A stretch of 64,000 nucleotides of DNA from Candidatus Gastranaerophilales bacterium (GTDB lineage: Bacteria; Cyanobacteriota; Vampirovibrionia; Gastranaerophilales; Gastranaerophilaceae). A model generated the notes under the pieces. It saw only the letters and a list, made by a program, of their open reading frames with translations. It had not been told where the DNA came from and did no database searches. The stretch is from contig JAQUVW010000005.1 in NCBI GenBank assembly GCA_028693235.1, positions 62,001-126,000 on the forward strand. The letters run 5' to 3'. Below are positions 41,332 through 50,430 of this stretch, piece by piece. The position numbers and the translations under genes are program-made. Numbering within the stretch: the first letter of the stretch is position 1; each line of letters opens with the position of its first letter.

Positions 41332-42369
41332 CTAACTAATAATATTATCTTTTAAATGAGAAGACAATTGCGAAATAATTCTGATATTTTCAGTATTTTC
41401 ATTAAGAGTTTGAGTAGATTCTTCAAGCTTTTTGTGGAGTTCATCAACAGAGTCGATAACATTTTCAGAGAGCATAGATTGGTCAATAGTTGAGCTCAAG
41501 ATTTCTTCAATGCCTGTAGTCAAATCTTTCATAATATTTATAAGTGAGTCGATGTTGCCGTTGATATTGTGAGCCAATTCAACGCCTGATTCAATTTCTT
41601 TAGTACCTTCTTCAGTAGCCATAACGGTTGAGTTGGTAGCTTGTTCTATATCATTAATCAAAGAAGAAATTTTAGTAGTAGCTTGTTTTGATTCATCAGC
41701 AAGTTTTCTGATTTCACCAGCGACAACGGCAAAGCCTTTGCCGTGTTCACCTGCTCTTGCTGCTTCAACAGCTGCATTTAGAGCGAGCATGTTGGTTTGT
41801 TCAGCGATATCTTCGACAATGCCGACAGTGTTTCCGATTTGTTGGATATAGTCGCTTAATTCAAGAATCAATTCGGCAATGGTTTGGATTTTTTGTTTTA
41901 AGGTAAGCATCATAGATATATTTTCTTTTACCGATTGAGATTCTTTGAAAGAAAAAGATAATGATTCTTGAGCCATAGCGGCGACATTTTGAGCGAAGTC
42001 TTTTGTTTTAGAAGATATTTGGCTAACGCTGCGGATAGATTGGTCTATTTTTTTCACTGTGTCAGTGTAGCTGTCAGCGATATTTTTTTGTTTAGTATTC
42101 AATTCAAGTGCTTTAGAGGTAGTTTCTTCAGATTCACGTAAGCCCGAGTCGATAGTTGATTTCAAAGCTCTTATGACGTCGTTTCTGGAATAGGTATATT
42201 GTAGAATATAAATTGTTGTAAAAAACAGTATCAACAGTAATAATAAGACGGAATTGCCTCTAAATGCTACTGCAAGAGCTGTTATTATTGCAAAGAATAA
42301 AATTGAAATGCAGTCGATGAGGCTTTTTCTTCTTAGTTTATTTACAAGACTTAAATCTTTTATTTTCAT
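41332..42369 (-). CDS. Methyl-accepting chemotaxis protein without periplasmic domain
   Basis: 345 residues. Two adjacent hydrophobic segments (~17-36 and ~40-57) anchor it with only a few residues outside, so there is no extracytoplasmic ligand domain. The rest is helical, with the receptor hairpin tip [40 protein letters not shown] (about 188-226) split into conserved blocks; it binds CheA/CheW. No HAMP is visible. It probably senses an internal or membrane state. It is 11 bases from the CheA start and likely co-transcribed with it. Confidence 0.9.
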   Translation of the reverse strand: MKIKDLSLVNKLRRKSLIDCISILFFAIITALAVAFRGNSVLLLLLILFFTTIYILQYTYSRNDVIRALKSTIDSGLRESEETTSKALELNTKQKNIADSYTDTVKKIDQSIRSVSQISSKTKDFAQNVAAMAQESLSFSFKESQSVKENISMMLTLKQKIQTIAELILELSDYIQQIGNTVGIVEDIAEQTNMLALNAAVEAARAGEHGKGFAVVAGEIRKLADESKQATTKISSLINDIEQATNSTVMATEEGTKEIESGVELAHNINGNIDSLINIMKDLTTGIEEILSSTIDQSMLSENVIDSVDELHKKLEESTQTLNENTENIRIISQLSSHLKDNIIS

Positions 42370-42465
42370 TATAGAGACTCCTTTACTTTATTTTATTATA
42401 GTCTGAATCTCGTATTTAATAATCATTAATTTATTGTATAATTGATTATAACATAGGTCAAAGAA

Positions 42466-43500
42466 ATGATTACGAATCTAACTGTTTCAGATGTAAATTC
42501 AAAGGAAGAGAGTTCTCTTTTTGTATATTTTAAACTTGGAAGTAAAAGTTACGCAATTCACACTTCTCATACGATAGAAATTTTAAAATTAGCAAAAATT
42601 GAAATTCCGCAAAAGTTGCCTGCGTTGGTGATGGGTGTATTGAATTATAACAATATGACGATAAACGTAATAGACTTGCGTTCAGCGTTGAATTTATCAT
42701 TGGAGGAGTTTAAAACTTCTAATCAAATTATTGTGTTAAAAACTCAAGAATCTATATTTGCAATAGTGGTTGATGAAGTTTTGAATATATTAAGTATTCC
42801 GCATTCTGAGATGAATATTCCCCCATATAACTCTCAATCGCACTTGATTAAAATGCTTTATAACCTTGAGAATGATGTTATCTCAATAGTTGACTTGTAT
42901 GCGTTAGAAGAACTTGTTTCTGAAAATCAAAATACCCCCAATGAAAATAATTATGAATTGTTTTTTCCAAAAGATGAAAAATCTCTTGCTGTACTTCAAG
43001 AAAGAAGCAAATTTATTTCAAAGAAAGACCAATTATCATTTTTTTCTAGTATATATAATCAAGACCAATTTTTGATTTTCAACCTTGCCAAAAATATTTA
43101 TTGTTTGAATTTGAAATATGTCAAAGAAATTGTGGCACTAAAGAATTTATCAATTACAAAACTTCCATTTGCCCCGAATTATATTGTAGGGATTATAAAT
43201 CTTCATGGTGATTTTTTGACCGTTCTGAACATGAAAGAGTTTTTTAAAGTATATTCTAAACACCATTGTGAATCGAAAAATATAATAATTATAGATTCAA
43301 AGGATTTTAAACTCGGGCTTTTGGTTGACGGGATTAAAAATATTGCGAGTATCAATCATGACAAGTTTATTCATAAATCAAGCAGTAAATTTAACTCAAA
43401 ATATGTTATGGCTGAAATTGTCGAAGAAAATGAAATATATAATATTTTGAATGTAGAGAAATTCTTAAATGACGAAAAATTATTTGTAAGTATTGAGTAG
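42466..43500 (+). CDS. Tandem CheW-domain coupling protein
   Basis: 344 residues with two CheW-like domains. The first (~20-150) has KSYAIHTSHTIEILKL, LPALVMGVLNYNNMTINVIDLRSAL and VVDEVLNILSI; the second (~200-340) has IYCLNLKYVKEIVALKNLSITKLPFAPNYIVGIINLHGDFLTVLNM and GLLVDGIKNIASI. It links MCPs to CheA and is divergent from them by 96 bases, which must contain both promoters. Double CheW proteins occur where several receptors or kinases are coupled. No cheY, cheR or cheB is in this cluster. Confidence 0.87.
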   Translation: MITNLTVSDVNSKEESSLFVYFKLGSKSYAIHTSHTIEILKLAKIEIPQKLPALVMGVLNYNNMTINVIDLRSALNLSLEEFKTSNQIIVLKTQESIFAIVVDEVLNILSIPHSEMNIPPYNSQSHLIKMLYNLENDVISIVDLYALEELVSENQNTPNENNYELFFPKDEKSLAVLQERSKFISKKDQLSFFSSIYNQDQFLIFNLAKNIYCLNLKYVKEIVALKNLSITKLPFAPNYIVGIINLHGDFLTVLNMKEFFKVYSKHHCESKNIIIIDSKDFKLGLLVDGIKNIASINHDKFIHKSSSKFNSKYVMAEIVEENEIYNILNVEKFLNDEKLFVSIE

Positions 43501-43502
43501 AT

Positions 43503-44141
43503 TTAAAAATCAATGATTTCATCAAAAGATTTAAAATTGTAAAAAGGCACGTGGTTAGAGTCTTTTAGTAGTTTGTATTTTTTGCCCCAATATTTTTCTT
43601 GATTTTCAATAGGTAGCACCTTATCGCATTCGGATAGAATAATTTTGTCATATTTTATTTGTGGGACATCGATTTTGCAATAGTCTTTGAGTTTTATAAG
43701 TTCATTGTAGCAGTTTTCAATATCTCTGTGTGGTTGACTTTTGTTGAATAGTTTTAGTTCGGCTTCATTGGTGAACAAAAATTTTTTTCTAAAATCCATA
43801 GTGTTTTTTTTAGTTAGCCTGAAAAAAGTTTCATATGCTTCTTTTGATAAACCATAGTCAAGATTATAGGGTTTAGCTGTCCCGTTGATGACGGTTTTTG
43901 TTTTAAAAGGAGGTAATATTTTTTGAATAATATTAGCAATTAAAGCTCCACAAGAATATGTCAAAAGGTGAACTTTTTTGTATTTAGAAAAGTCAAAATC
44001 AAAAGCCAAAGAGATATAGTCATAAACGATGAGGATATCTTTGCTACTTTGGAGATGTTTATATGGACGTTCGTCAGACCCCCAACCGTTAAAAAAGAGA
44101 ATTATTTCGTCTGAATTATTATTTATATAATATTGTTTCAT
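43503..44141 (-). CDS. BioG-like pimeloyl-ACP methyl ester esterase, paralogue 1
   Basis: 212 residues of the DUF452/BioG alpha/beta-hydrolase family. Shared elements: FFNGWGSDERPY (18-29 region), nucleophile Ser63 in TYSCG, and a C-terminal His197 in DSNHVPF, with a Glu/Asp expected between them. BioG cleaves the methyl ester of pimeloyl-ACP in biotin synthesis. A second, more typical copy at 58,981 is next to bioC; this one is not next to biotin genes, so its ester substrate could differ. It converges on the CheW gene with a 2-base gap. Confidence 0.72.
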   Translation of the reverse strand: MKQYYINNNSDEIILFFNGWGSDERPYKHLQSSKDILIVYDYISLAFDFDFSKYKKVHLLTYSCGALIANIIQKILPPFKTKTVINGTAKPYNLDYGLSKEAYETFFRLTKKNTMDFRKKFLFTNEAELKLFNKSQPHRDIENCYNELIKLKDYCKIDVPQIKYDKIILSECDKVLPIENQEKYWGKKYKLLKDSNHVPFYNFKSFDEIIDF

Positions 44142-44154
44142 CTTATACTTTCTT

Positions 44155-44183
44155 AAAAAGGCTGTTGCAAATGCAACAGCCTT
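44155..44183 (-). terminator. Terminator of the secreted-protein gene
   Basis: Perfect hairpin AAGGCTGTTGC-AAAT-GCAACAGCCTT (44159-44183) followed, on the minus strand, by TTTTTAA. It ends the 44195-44776 gene and separates it from the BioG-like gene. Confidence 0.9.
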
Positions 44184-44194
44184 GTAATGTATTA

Positions 44195-44776
44195 TTATTC
44201 TTCTTTGTTTTCGATTATTTTCAAATTTAAAAGATCGCCGGTATTTATTTCCAGTTCTTTACCTTCTTCGGCATATGCAAGAGGAGAATCTTGATATACT
44301 TGGTTAAAACCTGATTGCAAACGGTTACCGCTTTCGCCTTTAGCAATACCGTGAATAAATGATATGCCTTGTCCTATTCCCGGAATTTTTACGACTTGCC
44401 CAACGGCTGTTTTACCTGCAGACATTGCCAAAGCACCTTTATCAAGTTCTTTGTAAGGGGTTACTTTCATTTTGAACGTCGGGACAGATACTTTTTCAAT
44501 TTCGTCATTATATTGGATAGATGATGGTTCGACTATAAAGTAAGCATTGATTTTGCCACGTTTAGCGTTGGAAACCTTAACTACGGTAGTGTTAATAATT
44601 GTGTTTTCTTTGTATAATTTGTTATTTATAAGAGCGTCGGCAGGCAATTTGACGGAAAATCCCGGCATAGGTGTCATTGTTGAAAAGTTGTCAACTGCAA
44701 CTGCTTTTATAGACTCAGCGTTGGCTGTCAAAGATAGTGAAAATAAGGTAATGAGTGTTAATAACATTTTTTTCAT
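44195..44776 (-). CDS. Secreted/periplasmic protein of unknown family
   Basis: 193 residues. A signal peptide (MKKMLLTLITLFSLSLTANA, cleaved after ANA) is followed by beta-rich sequence: PGFSVKLPADALINNKLYKENTIINTTVVKVSNAKRG, then EKVSVPTFKMKVTPYKELDKGALAMSAGKTAVGQVVKIPGIGQGISFIHG with a glycine-rich hydrophobic stretch (~130-155). I do not recognise the domain. It has its own terminator and a GGAGG ribosome binding site, so it is a real gene. The next gene upstream (murI) is separated by 40 bases. Confidence 0.7.
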   Translation of the reverse strand: MKKMLLTLITLFSLSLTANAESIKAVAVDNFSTMTPMPGFSVKLPADALINNKLYKENTIINTTVVKVSNAKRGKINAYFIVEPSSIQYNDEIEKVSVPTFKMKVTPYKELDKGALAMSAGKTAVGQVVKIPGIGQGISFIHGIAKGESGNRLQSGFNQVYQDSPLAYAEEGKELEINTGDLLNLKIIENKEE

Positions 44777-44815
44777 ATTAGAACATCCTCCTATCTTGTA
44801 TTATTATATCATATT

Positions 44816-45616
44816 TTATAGAACGGCAGAATTTTGTATAAATAATTCAGGCGTTTTATTAATATTGTAGAATAGGCTTGCTGATTTTTGGAATTCTTCC
44901 GGAGCGGAACTAACTATAAATTTAGGTTCAAACAGTTGTTTGTCTGCACGTATGTTTGAATTTTGAATGTCATTTTTAATGTGTTCAACAAAGAAATCAG
45001 CAGGGTCAATAAACATATCTCTTGGTGCAAAATTTGATATTGTATCAAGCAGGTAGGGGTAGTGAGTGCAGCCGAGAATTATTTTTTCAACGTTATTATT
45101 TAACATATTTTTAACATATTTTTCAACCAAAGCAATGCTTTGAGGATTATCCTGAGTTCTGTGTTCTACGATTTGAACCCAACCGGGACAGCCGCTTTCA
45201 AATATTTTTAAAGAAGGTGCATATTTAATAATTTCTTTTGCGTAAGCGTGAGAGTCAGCAGTAGCCTGTGTTGATAGGACTCCGATACGTTTTATGCCTT
45301 GTTCAGCAATACATTTTGCTGCGACTTGGATTACGGGGTAAATTTTGAAGTCATAATCGTTTTTTAAAGAGTCATAAGTTAGGGCAGAAGTTGTGTTGCA
45401 CGCCATAACAACAGCTTTGACATTTTTTTCTTGAAAATAATCAAAGATGATTTTAGCCAGACTTATCAATTGTTCTTGAGATTTTGCTCCATAGGGCACA
45501 TTTTTGGTATCGCCGAAATAGATATAATTTTCATTTGGTAACAATTTTATAAGTTTGCTAAAGACGGTCAAACCGCCGACGCCTGAGTCAAATAATCCGA
45601 TAGGGTTGTTATTCAT
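44816..45616 (-). CDS. murI: Glutamate racemase MurI
   Basis: 266 residues. IGLFDSGVGGLTVFSKL at the start (Asp10, Ser11), YFGDTKNVPYG, catalytic Cys73 in MACNTTSA and second catalytic Cys183 in ILGCTHYPYL are all present. It makes D-glutamate for peptidoglycan from L-glutamate. Four bases separate it from the amidase gene upstream, so the two are probably one operon devoted to the cell wall. Confidence 0.97.
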   Translation of the reverse strand: MNNNPIGLFDSGVGGLTVFSKLIKLLPNENYIYFGDTKNVPYGAKSQEQLISLAKIIFDYFQEKNVKAVVMACNTTSALTYDSLKNDYDFKIYPVIQVAAKCIAEQGIKRIGVLSTQATADSHAYAKEIIKYAPSLKIFESGCPGWVQIVEHRTQDNPQSIALVEKYVKNMLNNNVEKIILGCTHYPYLLDTISNFAPRDMFIDPADFFVEHIKNDIQNSNIRADKQLFEPKFIVSSAPEEFQKSASLFYNINKTPELFIQNSAVL

Positions 45617-45620
45617 GTCA

Positions 45621-47651
45621 TTACCTTTTGTAGTTTCTTAAGTATTCAGCAATGCCATCAGCAATTGCTTCTGCAGATTTTTGTTTACGTGATTCAGTAA
45701 GAAGTGCGTTTCTTTCATTATCGTTCGAAATAAATCCAAGTTCAAGTAGGACAGATGGAGCGAATGTGTGATTTATTACATAAAATCTTGATTTAATAAT
45801 GCCACGATTAATGCTGTCAATTTTGTTAATCAAGTGATTTTGCATAATTTTTGCAAGAATTTGACTATCATCGTGGTAGTAGTGGGTTTCAATTCCTCTA
45901 GGCTCTGGGTTTACGCAAGAATTTATATGTACGCTTACGAAGATGCAGGCTTTTTTGCTGTTGGAAAAATCAGAACGTTCTTGTAAAGAAACATAAGTAT
46001 CATTCCAGCGTGTCATTTCTACGTGATAACCTCTTTCCGTTAATATTGCAGCGGCTTTTTTTGCGATAGCAAGAGTTATGTCTTTTTCTGCAATACCTGC
46101 TCTCATAGCACCGGTGTCAGACCCGCCGTGACCGGCGTCAAGCACAATTGTTTTTGTTGGGGAATAGTTATTGGGCTTGTTTACAGTAGGTTTTGTTGCG
46201 GGTTTTGGCTTTTGGACTGTTTGCGGTTGTTGTTTTATTTGGGGTTGAGGAGTTGGCTTTTCGGGGGGATTTTTGACTGAGAATTTTAATTGAGTTGCAT
46301 TGAGATTTTCGTAGCAATCAAGAGTAGCCTCTTTTTTTACAGGAATAGTTATTTTAACTCCTTGATATGGGAGGTAGTCTATTTTGCTTTCTGCAAAAGG
46401 GGTATTTCTAATTTCTTTGTTGAAATCTTCCATTTGGAATTGTGTTACATTGTATAGGTTAATTTCAGTTTTATTGCCCTCTCGTCTGATTGAGTGGACT
46501 ATTGGGTTTGAAAAGTTTATAACCATATCAGAGGTCAACGAGTTTTGAGCTTTGACGTCCATGTATGTAATTTTTGTAGTTGAGTTAAATAGCTTTACGC
46601 CAGCCATTCTGTCGTCGTGAGATACCAGAATACTTTGCAGGTCGAAAGAGTAAATAGGTCTATATTTTAAAGGGTACGGGGTTGTTATTACTATTCTTGC
46701 TTTAGTTGGGGTGAATTGTCCTATTCTGATGGATTCAGATGGGCTTATTTGTATTTCTTTTCCTCTTACATTTTCAGAAACGATGGTGTTAGGCATATCG
46801 AAAACAACTCGAGAAGGCTCAGAAAGATACATCATTCTTTCGATGTTCACGACGCCTGTACCGCTCAAGAGAATATTTCCTTGTCGCAGTAACATTTTTT
46901 CTATGTAGAATCTTGATTTTAGTTTATTTTCAGGTTGAGGAGTTGTTGGGGCTTGTGGTTGAGGAGCTTTGTATTGTCCGACGCCAGAAGCTACTTGAGA
47001 TTCATTTTCGCTAAATGCTTTTTGAATTTGATTATACACATCAGCATTTTTAGAGGGCGGATTTAATGTTGGAGTAGGTTGTGATGGTTTTGTCACACCT
47101 GATTTTGCGAAAAAGTCATAAGGGCTGTCTTTCAATTCCCTGTAGACTTGAGTTAAGTATTGTTGAGCAGGTGCTTCATTTTTTAACTTAATTATCAAAT
47201 TGCCGTTTAGCTTAAACAGGCGTATTTGGTCATATTCAACAGATGGGTTGTGAGTCAAGACTATTCTTACAACGGGAGGTTCTGTTGTAAATTGTGATAT
47301 TTTAAGGTTTTGCAAAACGCTGTTTGTAAAGTCATAATTGGCAGAAGGTTTTGTTAATATTGCATTTTCTATATCATAATAGACCCTGTCTGGGCTTGAG
47401 AGCTTACCTTTTTTTACAATAAGAGGGTTATTTTCTGTTAAGCCGCTTGTCCCGAGGAATATTACAGAATCTGAGTTGTCAAAATTAATCGTGTTAAACT
47501 TGATATTATTTTGGGCTAAAGCTTGCTGCACAAAAGGAGCAAAGATGTTTTGTAGCGGTGTATCCAGAACGGGGGCTTTGCTTTGTGGTATTTCGCAAAT
47601 GAAATTTAATATAAAAATCGATAATATCGCAATTATTAATCGTTTTATCAT
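45621..47651 (-). CDS. N-acetylmuramoyl-L-alanine amidase with AMIN domains (AmiC-like)
   Basis: 676 residues. A hydrophobic N-terminus (ILSIFILNFICEIP) acts as signal or anchor. Two beta-rich AMIN-like repeats (~50-175 and ~250-360, VVFDMPNTIVSENVRGKEI, VRIVLTHNPSVEYDQI type) target the septum or envelope. Pro/Gln-rich linkers precede the Amidase_3 domain (~495-676): zinc residues in LDAGHGGSDTGAMRAG, GIAEKDITL and FVSVHINSC, then a VLLELGFISN ending. It cleaves the amide bond between MurNAc and the stem peptide, for daughter-cell separation. It lies upstream of murI in an apparent operon. Confidence 0.93.
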   Translation of the reverse strand: MIKRLIIAILSIFILNFICEIPQSKAPVLDTPLQNIFAPFVQQALAQNNIKFNTINFDNSDSVIFLGTSGLTENNPLIVKKGKLSSPDRVYYDIENAILTKPSANYDFTNSVLQNLKISQFTTEPPVVRIVLTHNPSVEYDQIRLFKLNGNLIIKLKNEAPAQQYLTQVYRELKDSPYDFFAKSGVTKPSQPTPTLNPPSKNADVYNQIQKAFSENESQVASGVGQYKAPQPQAPTTPQPENKLKSRFYIEKMLLRQGNILLSGTGVVNIERMMYLSEPSRVVFDMPNTIVSENVRGKEIQISPSESIRIGQFTPTKARIVITTPYPLKYRPIYSFDLQSILVSHDDRMAGVKLFNSTTKITYMDVKAQNSLTSDMVINFSNPIVHSIRREGNKTEINLYNVTQFQMEDFNKEIRNTPFAESKIDYLPYQGVKITIPVKKEATLDCYENLNATQLKFSVKNPPEKPTPQPQIKQQPQTVQKPKPATKPTVNKPNNYSPTKTIVLDAGHGGSDTGAMRAGIAEKDITLAIAKKAAAILTERGYHVEMTRWNDTYVSLQERSDFSNSKKACIFVSVHINSCVNPEPRGIETHYYHDDSQILAKIMQNHLINKIDSINRGIIKSRFYVINHTFAPSVLLELGFISNDNERNALLTESRKQKSAEAIADGIAEYLRNYKR

Positions 47652-47742
47652 ATTATTAATGATAGTCGTAAAATGCTAGAGGGCAATTTTTTTTCTTTTT
47701 TTAATATTGCAAAAAAGGAGTTAATCTAAAGAAAGAGTAAAT

Positions 47743-47769
47743 AAAAAGCCTCGCTTAAAGCGAAGCTTA
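47743..47769 (-). terminator. Terminator of the 88-residue gene
   Basis: On the minus strand AAGCTTCGCTT-TA-AGCGAGGCTT followed by TTTATTTAC. It lies 28 bases after the stop of the small gene at 47797-48063, supporting that gene as real. Confidence 0.85.
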
Positions 47770-47796
47770 TATGTTTGTTGTGAGATAATGATTAAA

Positions 47797-48063
47797 TTAG
47801 CCTCTTGTATCAAAGTTAGAAGGTCCGGTAGGAGTAGCGGTAGCGTTGCTGACAGTAAAAATCATCTTGTTATATTTGTCTATTTCTTTCGCAACGTCGC
47901 CACTGAACACATTTTGATTATCATTTATATAATCAAAAACAGGAGCAAACAGGTTTACGTTTTTAGCAGCAGTTTCCTGAGCTTGTTTGATGGTCCTGTC
48001 GGGTACGGTAATGTTGAGCCCGAAGGGACGGTTTAAAATATTATTTGTATTAGCATCAGCCAT
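47797..48063 (-). CDS. Small hypothetical protein
   Basis: 88 residues, no signal peptide. The sequence (NILNRPFGLNITVPDRTIKQAQETAAKNVNLFAPVFDYI…) has a possible amphipathic helix (~24-45) and a Thr/Pro-rich end (TATPTGPSNFDTRG). No family recognised. A dedicated terminator and an in-frame start with TCCG/GGAG-like upstream bases favour coding. It is isolated between an amidase gene and a divergent membrane-protein gene. Confidence 0.55.
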   Translation of the reverse strand: MADANTNNILNRPFGLNITVPDRTIKQAQETAAKNVNLFAPVFDYINDNQNVFSGDVAKEIDKYNKMIFTVSNATATPTGPSNFDTRG

Positions 48064-48344
48064 AATTTACTCCGAACGTGTTTGTCTCTTACAATATATT
48101 TATCGACATCTATGTTTAAAACTTTAATAATAAAAAAGTAAATGTAAAGAAAGTTACGAAAATATTTACAAAATAATCCTAAAAAACTAAAATAGTGTAA
48201 CAAAGACAATTATTGTTTTAGCCTTTAAAAACAGGGCTTGGGTAAAAAAGTTAAAATTAAATGTAACAAAATGCATGAAAAAAGGCAAAAACTGAGGTTC
48301 AGTTTATTTATATTTTATGCACATATTAGTATTACGGACAAGGT
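48064..48344. other. 280-base gap upstream of the FKG-type gene
   Basis: No gene of normal size. It holds TGTAACAAA at 48196-48204 and 48262-48270, and a 25-codon ATG frame (48271-48348) whose TGA overlaps the ATG of the FKG-type gene (ATGA). The frame lacks a good ribosome binding site, so it may be chance. Confidence 0.3.
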
Positions 48345-49925
48345 ATGATATCAAAGATTCAATTAACACAAAATCACTATGCAAACAAAAATAACAACGC
48401 AAGTTTTAAAGGGTTAGAAGGTGCGGTAACCGCTCTAAGATTTTTGGATAATAGTCCTGCAATCGGGGCATGTGCTGTAGATTTAGGCTCAATGGTAATC
48501 CCGAGAACTGCAATTGATATGAAAAACAGAGGCTTTGATGCGGGTACAGAAACAGCTTTTAGAGAAGGTACAAGTACCGCAAACAATGCTTTGGTAGGTG
48601 TTGAGGGTGCTTTGGCTGCAGCTGCGGTTTCCGGTGCTATAAATACGAAATATGGCGTCCAAGCTCACAAAATATTTGCTAATAATGACGCTATCGACCT
48701 TTTCAGCAATGTTTGGCAAGAGGCAAAAGGTGATAAAAAAGAATATTTCAAAGGCGTCTTAAATAGATTACAAGGTTTAGACGGAAATGAATGGAAGTCC
48801 TTCAAGCCGTTAGAAAAAGCAGAAACTTCTATTGAAAGTTTGGCAGAAGAATTATCCACTAAACCTTTGACAAAAGAATTAAAACAAAAAATTTCTAATA
48901 TTATTGTTCAAAATACAGGGGCAAGAAGCAATTTTAAAGTAGCTTCAAACGGAAAAAGTATTTCAAATTCAATTGATGTAATCATTGAAAACGCTGCTTC
49001 TTTGGGTGAATCTTTTGCTTCTAAAAAAATCAATGATATGCCTCAATTTGTAAAAGATTTAAAAAAGGTTAAAACAAGCTCTGCATTGTTGGGGCTGGCA
49101 ATTCCTGTTGCAATCGGTATTTCTACTCAACCCATCAATAAATATATTACAAAAAAACGTACAGGAAACGACGGATTTGTCGGGGTTGACGGAAAAAAAG
49201 AAGCTGATAAATCTACAAGCTTTAAAGTTAAAAAGGGCTTAATGGCGGCCTTGATGGGTGCTGTAGCATTGGGCTCAATTACGACAAAACCATCTGAATT
49301 GCTTGGAAAATTGCAATTTACAAGTAAAATCCCTAACCTTAATCAATTTAAGCTAATATACGGAACAACAATAATGAGCCGTTTGTTAGCTTCAAGAGAT
49401 AAAAATGAGCTAAGAGAAAGCTCTATAAAAGACTTTTTAGGCTTTACAAACTGGTTAATTTTAGGCGGAATAGTTACCAAATTGACAGCAAGAGCTTTGC
49501 CTAAAGGCAAAGAATTAATCAACTATGTTGATACAGGCAAAAAAGGTATAGCAAAAGCTTGGGATTGGGTGTCTAAAGCTTCTGTGAAAAATTATGATGA
49601 AGTTTTGCTGAAAAATTCAAAAAATGTAGTAGACAACGCAGGAAAAGCGTTAAGTTTTAATAATCTTCTAAAAACTGCAGACAAAGTTACAAAAAGTAAA
49701 GTTGGCAAATTGGCACTAGCTCAAGTATTGGGCTATGCATACTCAGGCATCGTTCTAGGCGTTGGAATTGCTAAATTGAACATCTTTATAACCAAACAAG
49801 TTCAAAAGAAAAAAGACACTTCTTCACCGCAACAGCAACCACTTGTTAAAAATGACGCAAATGTGATATACTTTGCTCAGAAAGCTGAAAAGGCGAGTGA
49901 GGTTTTTTCTGAAATGCAAAAATAG
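48345..49925 (+). CDS. Large uncharacterised multi-hydrophobic protein with N-terminal FKG motif
   Basis: 526 residues. The N-terminus is QLTQNHYANKNNNASFKGLEG, then a segment with IPRTAIDMKNRGFDAGTETAFREG, several hydrophobic stretches (~80-100 AAAAVSGAI; ~245-275 SALLGLAIPVAIGIS; ~300-325 MAALMGAVALGS; ~375-395 FTNWLILGGIVT; ~455-485 AQVLGYAYSGIVLGVGIA), and polar Lys-rich linkers. I recognise no domain. The style (N-terminal SFKG and IPR…RG…DAG motif) fits a family I associate with Gastranaerophilales, but this memory is not checkable here. Upstream 280 bases hold two TGTAACAAA motifs and a 25-codon frame that overlaps its ATG. Confidence 0.65.
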   Translation: MISKIQLTQNHYANKNNNASFKGLEGAVTALRFLDNSPAIGACAVDLGSMVIPRTAIDMKNRGFDAGTETAFREGTSTANNALVGVEGALAAAAVSGAINTKYGVQAHKIFANNDAIDLFSNVWQEAKGDKKEYFKGVLNRLQGLDGNEWKSFKPLEKAETSIESLAEELSTKPLTKELKQKISNIIVQNTGARSNFKVASNGKSISNSIDVIIENAASLGESFASKKINDMPQFVKDLKKVKTSSALLGLAIPVAIGISTQPINKYITKKRTGNDGFVGVDGKKEADKSTSFKVKKGLMAALMGAVALGSITTKPSELLGKLQFTSKIPNLNQFKLIYGTTIMSRLLASRDKNELRESSIKDFLGFTNWLILGGIVTKLTARALPKGKELINYVDTGKKGIAKAWDWVSKASVKNYDEVLLKNSKNVVDNAGKALSFNNLLKTADKVTKSKVGKLALAQVLGYAYSGIVLGVGIAKLNIFITKQVQKKKDTSSPQQQPLVKNDANVIYFAQKAEKASEVFSEMQK

Positions 49926-50023
49926 CACCATGTTACAACATGTTACAAATGTCGTGGCATGTTAGCAAAAAAATATTTTAAGGCATTTAATATAATCAAG
50001 ATGAAGTTAAGGAGTAAGTTGTA

Positions 50024-50293
50024 ATGAATATCCCAAAAATTAGTGTTCCTAAAATTGATTTAAAAGCAATCGGTTCAAATGTTAAAACTGCAGCCCAAAA
50101 CGGTGCTCAACACATTAAAAATGCACCAAAAGCATTGAAACAATTATCAACAGATACTGTTGATTTAGCTAAAAAAGCACCAAAACAAGCTATCGCATTA
50201 GGTGCAGCAGGTGCAGTAGCAATCGCCGCTTTGTCAGGTGTTGCTCACGCTGTAAAATCAGGCGTTGAACATGTTGCAGCTAAAAAAGATTAA
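50024..50293 (+). CDS. Small Ala/Lys-rich protein, unknown function
   Basis: 89 residues. The first half is basic and amphipathic (DLKAIGSNVKTAAQNGAQHIKNAPKALKQL), then a hydrophobic alanine-rich stretch (AIALGAAGAVAIAALSGVAHAV, ~62-84) and a charged end. It could be a membrane-inserted peptide or nucleoid-associated protein; neither is shown. Three CATGTTA repeats (49929-49969) precede it, a GGAG-type site lies before the ATG, and a strong terminator follows, so it is likely an independently transcribed gene. Confidence 0.6.
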   Translation: MNIPKISVPKIDLKAIGSNVKTAAQNGAQHIKNAPKALKQLSTDTVDLAKKAPKQAIALGAAGAVAIAALSGVAHAVKSGVEHVAAKKD

Positions 50294-50310
50294 TTAATCT
50301 TCATAAAATT

Positions 50311-50343
50311 AAAAAAGGACACCATTAATAGGTGCCCTTTTTT
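50311..50343 (+). terminator. Terminator of the Ala/Lys-rich small gene
   Basis: AAAAAAGGACACC (50311-50323) pairs with GGTGCCCTTTTTT (50331-50343), one mismatch, then GTTATATTTTG. A classic hairpin with T-tract, 18 bases past the stop. Confidence 0.92.
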
Positions 50344-50430
50344 GTTATATTTTGTTATAATAACTGTGCGGGATAATTTTTGTTTGGATTGTTGAACAAA
50401 AATTACAAATCTACCTTGTGGGGACAGAGG

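Noticed and set aside
47788-48036. 82-codon plus-strand frame opposite the small 88-residue gene
   Set aside because: The minus-strand gene has a terminator downstream and a better composition; only one of the two can be coding.
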